Position numbers and translations under genes: made by a program. Shown here piece after piece: positions 1 to 7,307 of a DNA stretch of 33,515 bases; positions within the stretch are counted from its first letter, which is position 1, and each line of letters begins with the position of its first letter. The stretch spans positions 1 through 33,515 of the forward strand of contig CAZTOP010000032.1 in the NCBI GenBank assembly GCA_964615145.1. The letters are read 5' to 3'. The notes beneath the pieces were generated by a model. It did not search any database. It saw only the letters and a list, made by a program, of their open reading frames with translations, and was not told the DNA's origin. The DNA is from CAIVPM01 sp964615145. Lineage in GTDB: Bacteria > Bacteroidota > Bacteroidia > Chitinophagales > Chitinophagaceae.

Positions 1-41
1 TGAGGCTATATTCGTCAAGCCCCAATAATGCCAAACCTAAT

Positions 42-51
42 GTTGGTAGCA
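42..51 (+). repeat. Left arm of inverted motif flanking the 265-aa gene
   Basis: GTTGGTAGCA at 42-51 is the exact reverse complement of TGCTACCAAC at 874-883. Similarity continues loosely into flanking T-rich bases, and the stop codon of the intervening gene (55-57) lies within that flank. It could be one end of a mobile cassette or a short terminal inverted repeat; the sequence to its left is cut off by the window edge. Confidence 0.55.
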
Positions 52-54
52 GTT

Positions 55-852
55 TTAGTCTTTCCCAAACTGGTTTAAGAAAATTTGATGTTGTTTTTCA
101 GCTTCTTCATCAAGAACTTTTACATAGTCTATAAAATAGTCTTTTGCAGCACTTTCAAACTTGCTTTTGTTGATACTATTTTCGTTTGTCTGTCCATATA
201 ATTCAGAAATGTAGTTTTCAAAAGCAAATAAACGGTCTGATACTTCTTCTTCTTCTTCTTTGTCTGCAAATGATTTGTCTGTCAAAATGAAAGCAATAAA
301 TTCTTTGTCTGCAAGCAAGTGTTTGAATTTTGGGCTATAACTTCTAATTTTCCAATAATAAAGTAATATTAGTTTCGAAATTATTGAGTTCTCATTTTCC
401 AAGACTGTCAAATATTGCTCAGTCTTTTTTGAGCCTAACCAATTTAATTCACTTAAACAACGATAAGAAAGTATTGGATTTGTCAAGCTAAAATTTGTTT
501 CATATGCAGTCTCTAAATAGTCTACATTTTCATTGTTTGAAAACTTTCCAATTGTATAAATTGTCCAACTGCAAACAGAAAAATTATTTGAGTAAAGGAA
601 AGTGTTTAACTCTTTAAAAAATCCTTGTCTTTTTAGTTCTTTATAAAAAATGTCTTTGTTCTCTTGGCTTAAATCAGAACCAATGTAAAAGTCTCTTGCG
701 AAAGTTGTAGTGTCAAAATAATTTAAGTTGTCAATTTTAAGCCATTCTACAATTTCTCTTACAATGTTTTCAATTGAGTATTTGTCAACCCAAAATTTAA
801 GTTTACAGTCGAAGGTGTACTCATTTTGCAAAAAGAATAATAAATCGTCCAT
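55..852 (-). CDS. Hypothetical protein, 265 aa
   Basis: I do not recognise this protein and assign no function. It starts at ATG 852-850 and ends with TAA at 57-55. The sequence is acidic and rich in Leu, Phe, Tyr and Asn, with no signal peptide and no obvious membrane segment, so it is probably cytoplasmic. Residues about 60-170 read as successive amphipathic helices, which could be a helical-repeat (HEAT-like) fold, but no motif proves this. A run of five Glu occurs near residue 200. It lies on the same strand as the tyrosine recombinase, downstream of it, with only about 22 bases between the inverted GTTGGTAGCA motif (874-883) and its start codon, and its stop touches the second copy (42-51). 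That tight fit is typical of a cassette-borne gene, but this is inference. Confidence 0.75.
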   Translation of the reverse strand: MDDLLFFLQNEYTFDCKLKFWVDKYSIENIVREIVEWLKIDNLNYFDTTTFARDFYIGSDLSQENKDIFYKELKRQGFFKELNTFLYSNNFSVCSWTIYTIGKFSNNENVDYLETAYETNFSLTNPILSYRCLSELNWLGSKKTEQYLTVLENENSIISKLILLYYWKIRSYSPKFKHLLADKEFIAFILTDKSFADKEEEEEVSDRLFAFENYISELYGQTNENSINKSKFESAAKDYFIDYVKVLDEEAEKQHQIFLNQFGKD

Positions 853-873
853 ACTTATCAGGTCTTAAAAAAT

Positions 874-883
874 TGCTACCAAC
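874..883 (-). repeat. Right arm of inverted motif flanking the 265-aa gene
   Basis: TGCTACCAAC on the plus strand, the exact reverse complement of 42-51. Read in the sense of the gene it precedes the start codon by about 20 bases. Confidence 0.55.
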
Positions 884-965
884 TCAAAAATATACGCGAC
901 TTTTTGTTCTGCCAAATATTTCTAAGCTTTTTAAAATATTGTTTTTCAATAAATTTTTGTGTATT

Positions 966-1029
966 TGTACGGAGTTTTAATTTACCGTACATTTCAATTG
1001 TTTTAAAAATACCGTACATTTCAATTGTT
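966..1029. repeat. Inverted and direct repeats at the recombinase 3' end
   Basis: TACCGTACATTTCAATTGTT occurs exactly twice, at 983-1002 and 1010-1029, a 27-bp period. The second copy covers the stop codon of the recombinase (1021-1023). In addition TGTACGG (966-972) is the exact inverse of CCGTACA (985-991) inside the first copy. Paired short sites beside a tyrosine recombinase are what a core attachment site or accessory binding sites look like; the function is inferred. Confidence 0.6.
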
Positions 1030-2190
1030 GTTTCTTTTTCTCATAATCTTATCTAATGGGCTTTCTACTTTGCTTAAACTTTTCTTACTTACATGTGTGT
1101 ATCTGAGTGTTGTTTTAATGTCGTTATGTCCTAGTAATTCTTGTATATATTTTATATCGGTGCCACTTTCTAATAAATGTGTGGCATAGCTGTGTCGTAA
1201 GCTATGGAAAGTTATGTATTTGGGTATCCCAATTTTTCTAAAATAATCTGCAAATATTTCTTGTGCACTTCTTGTGCTGTATGGCTCGCCTTTTATTTGT
1301 CCTTCAAACAACCACTTTTTGGGTTTGTATTCTACATAGTATTCTCGTAATAATTCTAATGCAGTTTGGCTTAGTGGTACAAGTCTGTCTTTTTTTCCTT
1401 TGGCTCTGGCAATAAATATTTGCATTCTATCGCTATTTATATCTTTTACTTTTATGTTCACTACTTCGCTAACTCTTAATCCAGCACTGTAAGCAGTCAT
1501 TAATAGTACTTTGTGTTTTAAATTTTTGATGCTTAATAATCCTTCTATTATTTTTTCTTCGCTAATTACTTTTGGTAAAATAATTGGTTTTTTGGGTCGT
1601 GGTATTTCCCAAAAAAATTTGTCTCTTTTTAAAACTTGCTCATAATAAAATTTAAGAGCGTTCATTCTGCTATGTACTGTGTTTTCACTCAATTTTAAAT
1701 TATAAAAACAATATTGTAAATAATTTTTTATCCGTTGTGGTGTAAAATCATCGGCTTTTGCAAGTTTAATTGTTTGTAAAAAAATAGTAAACTCATTTCT
1801 GTAAGTATTAATGGTTGATGGGCTGTAAGCCTTTAGTGTAAGGATTTGTAGCATTAAATTTAGTTGCTTATAGTTATGCTCACTTATGTTAAGTGCTTGT
1901 TTTAGTACCTCTTTTTTTTCATCAATTTTTACTACTTCATTTTTTATGTATGTTAGTTTTGGGGTTTGTTTTTTTAATTGTGATGTATCCAGTGTGGCTA
2001 TTCCATTAATGGCTTTGGCAACTTGTATGAGAGCTGTTTTGCTTTTGGGTATGTACCACCCTTTGTTTGTTATGCTAAAAGCTGCAAAGTTTAGTTTGCT
2101 GAAAATATTATTGAGTTTAATACTTTTTTCAAATTGAAGTAAAATAACATCGGTATTATGATGATGGATATATGTACAGATTATTTTCAA
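1021..2190 (-). CDS. Tyrosine recombinase (XerC/D-like integrase), 389 aa
   Basis: Site-specific recombinase that cuts and rejoins DNA through a 3'-phosphotyrosine. All catalytic residues are visible: R239 (AGLRVSEV), K264 (ARAKGKKDR), H329 and R332 (HSLRH), H355 (LLGHND) and the nucleophile Y364 (LRYTH). A SAM-like core-binding domain spans about residues 105-190. In front is an extra N-terminal domain of about 100 residues that I know from many Bacteroidota integrases but not from XerC or XerD of proteobacteria, so this is probably not the dif-site housekeeping enzyme. No integron-integrase-specific insert is seen between the K and HxxR motifs. The start is TTG at 2190; the in-frame stop is seven codons upstream with no ATG between. 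Repeats overlap its 3' end, and a possible cassette gene lies downstream on the same strand. Confidence 0.9.
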   Translation of the reverse strand: MKIICTYIHHHNTDVILLQFEKSIKLNNIFSKLNFAAFSITNKGWYIPKSKTALIQVAKAINGIATLDTSQLKKQTPKLTYIKNEVVKIDEKKEVLKQALNISEHNYKQLNLMLQILTLKAYSPSTINTYRNEFTIFLQTIKLAKADDFTPQRIKNYLQYCFYNLKLSENTVHSRMNALKFYYEQVLKRDKFFWEIPRPKKPIILPKVISEEKIIEGLLSIKNLKHKVLLMTAYSAGLRVSEVVNIKVKDINSDRMQIFIARAKGKKDRLVPLSQTALELLREYYVEYKPKKWLFEGQIKGEPYSTRSAQEIFADYFRKIGIPKYITFHSLRHSYATHLLESGTDIKYIQELLGHNDIKTTLRYTHVSKKSLSKVESPLDKIMRKRNNN

Positions 2191-2629
2191 AGTATTGTTA
2201 TTTGAATGCTATAAATACGATAGTTGAATTTTTTTTGATATAAGTAATGAGGTTTTTGGAAATAATAATTTAAACATAATTGTTTATTTTACGGCTTCGC
2301 CAATCTCACTCACATTTTATAAGTAAATTAATTCACACGTTAAATTAAAGTATGTACTGTCGAAAATATGTTTTTTAACGATACTAAAAAATCTGTGGAA
2401 GAACGTGTTGTTTTGGAGGAAGAACGTGTTGATTTGAAGGATAAACGTGTAAAAGTGAATTTTGAGGGATTGATGATTTATGCAATAAAAAAGTAGTTAA
2501 TTAAAATTTGCTGGATACTTTTTTTCTTGGAAGGCTGCAACGATTACAATTCAAGAATGGTATTTATTGTATCTGTTTAATTTTACATTGCTACTTATAA
2601 TTTGGTAGTTTATTGTAAGACATTTTTAA
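2191..2629. other. Gene-poor intergenic stretch
   Basis: This 439-bp AT-rich region lies upstream of the recombinase and downstream of the M1 peptidase gene. It holds one short ORF made of 21-bp repeats (2368-2496). I see no tRNA, terminator or convincing promoter in the rest. Confidence 0.5.
2368..2496 (+). CDS. Possible 42-aa heptad-repeat peptide or gene remnant
   Basis: An ORF from ATG 2368 to TAG 2494-2496. Its middle consists of three 21-bp units beginning at 2397, 2418 and 2439; the first two share the exact 14-mer GGAAGAACGTGTTG. Translated, the units read as seven-residue repeats of the type E-E-R-V-x-L-E, which could form a short charged coiled coil. The peptide lacks a signal sequence. 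It may be a real small protein, a decayed fragment of a longer repeat protein, or a non-coding repeat; I cannot choose between these. Confidence 0.25.
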   Translation: MFFNDTKKSVEERVVLEEERVDLKDKRVKVNFEGLMIYAIKK

Positions 2630-4996
2630 CTATTCTATTATTAAACTTTCATTTCCTATTATCTCATTATTTTTTATTAGTTGTACAAAATAATTTCCCT
2701 TGATATAATGGCTGCAATTGAGTTGTATGGTATTGCTGTTGGTAGTTGAAGTTTGTATTAGTTTGCCTGTTACATTAGTTATATTAATAGCTACTTTTTC
2801 GTTGTTTGGATTTGAAAAAATAATTTTTATATAATCCTTTGCAGGGTTGGGTTGTAATTGAATGTTATTGTAAAAAGCCTTGTTATGAATGATAATAATA
2901 TTTGAATAAAGGGTTACTTGATTTATTTGTAATGATGCTCTGTAGTATACAGTATTATTGCTGCTGTTTTGCGTAAGTGTGTATATTATTGCATTGTTTT
3001 GGGCTATGTTAAATTCCATTTTTCCTGCTGCATAAAAATGAATTCCATCGAAACTTTTTTCTAAAATTACTTCTTTGTGTTCTGCAATGCCAGCAATGCT
3101 TGCAGTAATATTATCGGTTTTATTTTTTGTATTTGCAAACAAATGAATATTAGCAATAGGCAATGCTGCTGAATAATTAATGGTAGCATTTGCCAAAGTT
3201 TTATTGTCTGGGTCGAATGTAATATTGGCTGGCGTGAATGATAAATTATATGAAATAATATTGCTATTTACTGTACTGCCAACGCCATTGCCTGCATACA
3301 TTAAAACGTTTGCAGATTTATGGTATATCACAATAGTTGTATCGGCAGTATTTGTAGCGTTTGATATTTTTATTACCACAGGCATTGGAAAAAAAGTAGA
3401 TGCTACGCTAGTTCCTGTACTTGTTGTAGCTGTTATACTTTGAGTAAGTTTTATATTTATGGTATTACCGACATTGCCCCATTGTACATTATAATTGGGT
3501 ATGCCATTTTTAGTAACCCATTCAGTAAAAAAATTAGTCATTGATTCGCCAAATTCTGCTTCCATTTTTTGTTGCAAATTGACTGTAGTGGCTGCTTTGT
3601 ATGCAATAGATGTGTCGTTTAAATAGCTTTTGCAAGCATTGAAAAATTTAGTATCTCCCATTAAAGTTCTTAGCATAGAAACTATCATGCAACCTCTATC
3701 GTAAACGGCAGTTGTATTGTTATTTGTCCATACTTCGTTTGAGTTATTTACAGGGTTAATGTAGGTTGCAGTATTTGTAAGCGTTCTGGCGTTCGATTTA
3801 TTATTTGCTAATTTATTTGCAGGATTAATTCCAATTGATGGTACAAATTCGGCAGCTAAAGATTCACTGTAAGTTGCAAAGCCTTCTGCAAGCCATAAAT
3901 GATTCCAGGTAGCAAAAGTTACTTTATCGCCCCACCATTGATGTGCTAATTCGTGAGCCAAAACGCTATTGCTTTGAAAGCTGCTTGTACCAATACCAGA
4001 AAAAGTTTGATGCTCCATTCCTCCACTAAAACCAAATTCATAAAAACCATGTTTTTCTTTGGCAAATGGATAATCGCCATACAAAGTATTAAATGCTGCA
4101 AAAACTAGTTTATGATTGTTTAATATGTTTAAAATATTGGTTTCAACAGGCGTGGTTTTATTAGGGAAAAGATTAACAACAAATGGAACAGAGCTTGTTC
4201 CAACTGCTAAATTGCCTAAGTAATATTTTTTATATTTTGCTATGGCAATACTTACTAAATAGGAAGCTATTGGATAACGATGTTTAAACTTGAAAATTCT
4301 ATTGGAACCAATAATAGCCGAGTCTGTCATTACACCATTAGCAGCTACCCAAAAAGCACTTGGTACAGTAACGTTAATGTCAATCGAGTCTACTTTGTCT
4401 TGCATATCAGCTTTGCAGGGCCACCAATCTTTATCCTCATAGGACTCAGATAAAGTATAAATGTAATTGTTTGAAGAGGCATCTTGCTTGCGTTGATAAC
4501 CCTCGGTGTTTGTAGTTGCAGCAGGGGGGATGCCAACATAATTTATGGTTATAGAATCTAGAGTGCCTGTTGAAATAATAGTAGAAGGAAGTGTAATATT
4601 TAAAACATCGATATTGCCAGATGATGGAAATGAAAAACTACAGTTGCTGCCATGATACAGCACTTGTAAAGAGGCGTTGTTAAAAGATGTTTCATTAAAA
4701 TCAAAACTTATAGTTGATACATTGTTTACAGTTGTGGTGAAATAGGTTGTTATATTTCCTGTTAATGTTTTGGTGGCATCATCAGGATTTGCTATCCAAT
4801 TGCAACGATGATATACAACGTTAATATTTGCTCCTGTACCACTGTTTCCTGTTGATGTAACGCCTGCATTTATACTTCCATTTAAACCAAAAATATCTTT
4901 ATGATAATATGAGCCTTCGTTATCTGTTTGAGAAAATAGGTTAGTACTTATAAATACACAAGCAAGAGCAATTTGTATTATCTTTTTAAATGGCAT
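2630..4996 (-). CDS. Secreted M1-family aminopeptidase with T9SS sorting domain, 788 aa
   Basis: Zinc metallopeptidase of the M1 (gluzincin) family, expected to remove N-terminal residues from peptides outside the cell. The zinc motif HELAH is at residues 348-352 and the third ligand E371 lies 18 residues after the second His, in WLAEGFA. GGMEH at 325-329 replaces the family's substrate-binding GAMEN motif. A signal peptide occupies about residues 1-22 (MPFKKII then a hydrophobic run ending LFSQ). The last 75 residues match a type IX secretion type A sorting domain: LQPNPAKD, then a beta-rich stretch with VTGK and GNYFVQL. It should therefore cross the outer membrane by T9SS and be anchored or released. 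It is divergent from the M13 peptidase gene across 153 bp. I cannot predict the substrate. Confidence 0.93.
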   Translation of the reverse strand: MPFKKIIQIALACVFISTNLFSQTDNEGSYYHKDIFGLNGSINAGVTSTGNSGTGANINVVYHRCNWIANPDDATKTLTGNITTYFTTTVNNVSTISFDFNETSFNNASLQVLYHGSNCSFSFPSSGNIDVLNITLPSTIISTGTLDSITINYVGIPPAATTNTEGYQRKQDASSNNYIYTLSESYEDKDWWPCKADMQDKVDSIDINVTVPSAFWVAANGVMTDSAIIGSNRIFKFKHRYPIASYLVSIAIAKYKKYYLGNLAVGTSSVPFVVNLFPNKTTPVETNILNILNNHKLVFAAFNTLYGDYPFAKEKHGFYEFGFSGGMEHQTFSGIGTSSFQSNSVLAHELAHQWWGDKVTFATWNHLWLAEGFATYSESLAAEFVPSIGINPANKLANNKSNARTLTNTATYINPVNNSNEVWTNNNTTAVYDRGCMIVSMLRTLMGDTKFFNACKSYLNDTSIAYKAATTVNLQQKMEAEFGESMTNFFTEWVTKNGIPNYNVQWGNVGNTINIKLTQSITATTSTGTSVASTFFPMPVVIKISNATNTADTTIVIYHKSANVLMYAGNGVGSTVNSNIISYNLSFTPANITFDPDNKTLANATINYSAALPIANIHLFANTKNKTDNITASIAGIAEHKEVILEKSFDGIHFYAAGKMEFNIAQNNAIIYTLTQNSSNNTVYYRASLQINQVTLYSNIIIIHNKAFYNNIQLQPNPAKDYIKIIFSNPNNEKVAINITNVTGKLIQTSTTNSNTIQLNCSHYIKGNYFVQLIKNNEIIGNESLIIE

Positions 4997-5149
4997 AATT
5001 TATTGTGTCAAAACTTTTGAGGGTAAAATTAAGTTAATACAAGATGAAAAATGAAGTTATAAGTTTAAGTGCTCATTTTTTTGCCTTTTATAAAATAGAA
5101 TCCCGGAAATATTGAGCATACACTTACTTTTAGCATTAAATTTTAATTT

Positions 5150-7177
5150 ATGTTAAAACAATTTATTTCATTATTTGCAATTGTTGCCATAGTAAGTTGT
5201 AATAGTAAAACTGAATCTGTAACAACTGATCCTTTGGCAGACAATCTTGATACTACTGTAAATCCTGGCGACGACTTTTTTTTGTATGCTAATGGTGGTT
5301 GGATAAAAAAGAATAAAATTCCTGATGCAGAATCGGCTTGGGGCATTGGTAATATGGTTCAGGAAGAAATTTATAAACGCTTAATTAGTATTAATGAAAA
5401 AGCTGTTAAAGAGGCTGCAGCAAAAGGAACTGTAACACAAAAAATTGCAGATTTTTGGAGTTCAGCAATGGATACAATTACTATTAATAAAGAAAATATT
5501 GAACCATTAAAAGAAGATTTGGATAAAATTAATAAGGCAGTATCAGTAAGTGATTTAATAAAACTTTCTGCTGAGTTTGGCATTAAAGGTTCTAACACTT
5601 TTTTTGGAAGTTATATTGCTCAAGATGATAAAAATAGTGAGCAAATGGCATATATACTTGGGCAAGGTGGATTAGGAATGCCCAACAGAGATTACTATTT
5701 TAATACCGATGAAAAATCAATAGCTGTACAAAAAGCATTTAAAGAATACTTGATTAAAATATTTAAGCAATTAGGTTATGATGAAGCAACTGCTAATAAA
5801 GCGATGAATGATGTATATGCTTTTGAAACTAGATTGGCTAAAGCTTCTCGTAAACTCGCAGACCTGCGTGATCCTTATAAAAATTATAATAAAATGAGTG
5901 TTGCATCATTGCAGTTACTTATCCCAAATTTGAATTGGAACGACTACTGGAACATAACAAAAATCCCCAAAATTGATAGTGTTATTGTGGGTCAGCCAGA
6001 GTTTTATACTGCCTTGAACAATGAATTAAAAACAACGCCTATTGAAGTTTTGAAAAATTATATGAAGTATAATTATGTGTCAGATTTCGCAGCTTATTTG
6101 GATGATAAAACATTTATGGACAAGTTTAATTATGGTAAAACTTTAAGTGGAGCAAAAGAACCAAGACCAAGATGGAAAAGAGTATTAGATGCACAGGAAG
6201 GAGCTATGGGCGAAGCTTTGGGGCAATTGTTTGTAAAAGAATATTTTAATGAAACGGCTAAAAAACGATACGAAAATTTAGTCGAAGCCATTCGTGATGC
6301 TTATAAAGAAAGAATTTCAAAACTAACATGGATGAGTAATGAAACCAAGGTAAAAGCGTATGACAAGCTAGCTAAAATTAAAAAGAAAGTCGGTTACCCA
6401 GATAAGTGGAAAGACTTTACAGCAATGGATATTAGCAAAACATCTTTTGTTCATAATATGCAAAAAGCAAATGAATGGTGGCATCAATACAATGTAAATA
6501 AATTAGGAAAGCCTGTAAACAGAGATGAGTGGGATATGACGCCTCAAACTTATAATGCTTACTATAATCCTAGCAATAATGAAATCGTTTTGCCTGCTGG
6601 AATATTTGCAATTCCTGGTAAAAAAGATGCTGATTTAGACGATGCTTTAGTATATGGTTATGCAGCAGCTAGCACTATTGGACACGAGATTACACACGGT
6701 TTTGATGATCAGGGAAGACAATATGACGCTGCTGGAAATTTAAAAGATTGGTGGACAAAAAAAGATGGCGATGAGTTTGGGTTAAGAGCAAAAAATATTA
6801 TTCGACAGTTTAATGAATTTGTGCCGGTGGATACTTTACATATAAATGGCGAAGCTACTCAAGGAGAAAATATTGCAGACCTTGGAGGGCTATTATTAGG
6901 TTTAGATGCTTTTAAAAAAACAGAGACATTTAAACAAAATAAAAAAATTGGAGGCTTTACTCCAATTCAACGCTACTTTTTAGGATATGCTTATAGTTGG
7001 CTATATCAAGCAAGAAAGGAGAGACTTGCCAATCAGGTAAAGACAGATGTACATAGCCCTGCTAAGGAACGTATTAATGGTCCTGTTGTTAATGTTTCTG
7101 AATTTTACGAAGCATTTAATATTAAGCCAAATGCAAAAATGTATCGTCCAGATAGTTTAAGGGTTAATATTTGGTAG
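5150..7177 (+). CDS. M13-family (neprilysin/PepO-like) zinc endopeptidase, lipoprotein, 675 aa
   Basis: Zinc endopeptidase of the neprilysin family, which cleaves oligopeptides. Diagnostic motifs are HEITH at residues 512-516, the third ligand E573 with D577 in ENIADLGG, and the substrate-binding NAYY at 469-472. The M13 N-terminal domain covers roughly residues 35-430, and the chain ends in the family-type RVNIW. The N-terminus is a lipoprotein signal with a lipobox ending IVSC (Cys17), so the enzyme should be lipid-anchored in the periplasm or on the outer membrane. Length is normal for the family. It is transcribed alone and ends in a strong hairpin at 7215-7262. Together with the neighbouring secreted M1 enzyme it suggests extracytoplasmic peptide breakdown, although the two genes are divergent. 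Confidence 0.95.
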   Translation: MLKQFISLFAIVAIVSCNSKTESVTTDPLADNLDTTVNPGDDFFLYANGGWIKKNKIPDAESAWGIGNMVQEEIYKRLISINEKAVKEAAAKGTVTQKIADFWSSAMDTITINKENIEPLKEDLDKINKAVSVSDLIKLSAEFGIKGSNTFFGSYIAQDDKNSEQMAYILGQGGLGMPNRDYYFNTDEKSIAVQKAFKEYLIKIFKQLGYDEATANKAMNDVYAFETRLAKASRKLADLRDPYKNYNKMSVASLQLLIPNLNWNDYWNITKIPKIDSVIVGQPEFYTALNNELKTTPIEVLKNYMKYNYVSDFAAYLDDKTFMDKFNYGKTLSGAKEPRPRWKRVLDAQEGAMGEALGQLFVKEYFNETAKKRYENLVEAIRDAYKERISKLTWMSNETKVKAYDKLAKIKKKVGYPDKWKDFTAMDISKTSFVHNMQKANEWWHQYNVNKLGKPVNRDEWDMTPQTYNAYYNPSNNEIVLPAGIFAIPGKKDADLDDALVYGYAAASTIGHEITHGFDDQGRQYDAAGNLKDWWTKKDGDEFGLRAKNIIRQFNEFVPVDTLHINGEATQGENIADLGGLLLGLDAFKKTETFKQNKKIGGFTPIQRYFLGYAYSWLYQARKERLANQVKTDVHSPAKERINGPVVNVSEFYEAFNIKPNAKMYRPDSLRVNIW

Positions 7178-7214
7178 TGTTACTTGAAAAATAATGTTGA
7201 AAATATTTTACAGC

Positions 7215-7262
7215 AAACACTGAATCTGAAGGAAAATAGAATGCAGATTCAGTGTTTTTTTT
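7215..7262 (+). terminator. Rho-independent terminator after the M13 peptidase gene
   Basis: A perfect 14-bp stem (7215-7228 with 7244-7257), a 15-nt loop and a run of T to 7262. The A-rich left flank may let it also stop transcripts from the converging copper ATPase gene. Confidence 0.88.
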
Positions 7263-7307
7263 GTTTACTAAAATGCTGTGTAAAATTTTATAAAAACTAC
7301 TTTAAGA

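Noticed and set aside
1021..2190. Recombinase as a true integron integrase (IntI)
   Set aside because: The stretch between the catalytic Lys and HxxR has XerC/D length; the IntI-specific extra helix region is absent.
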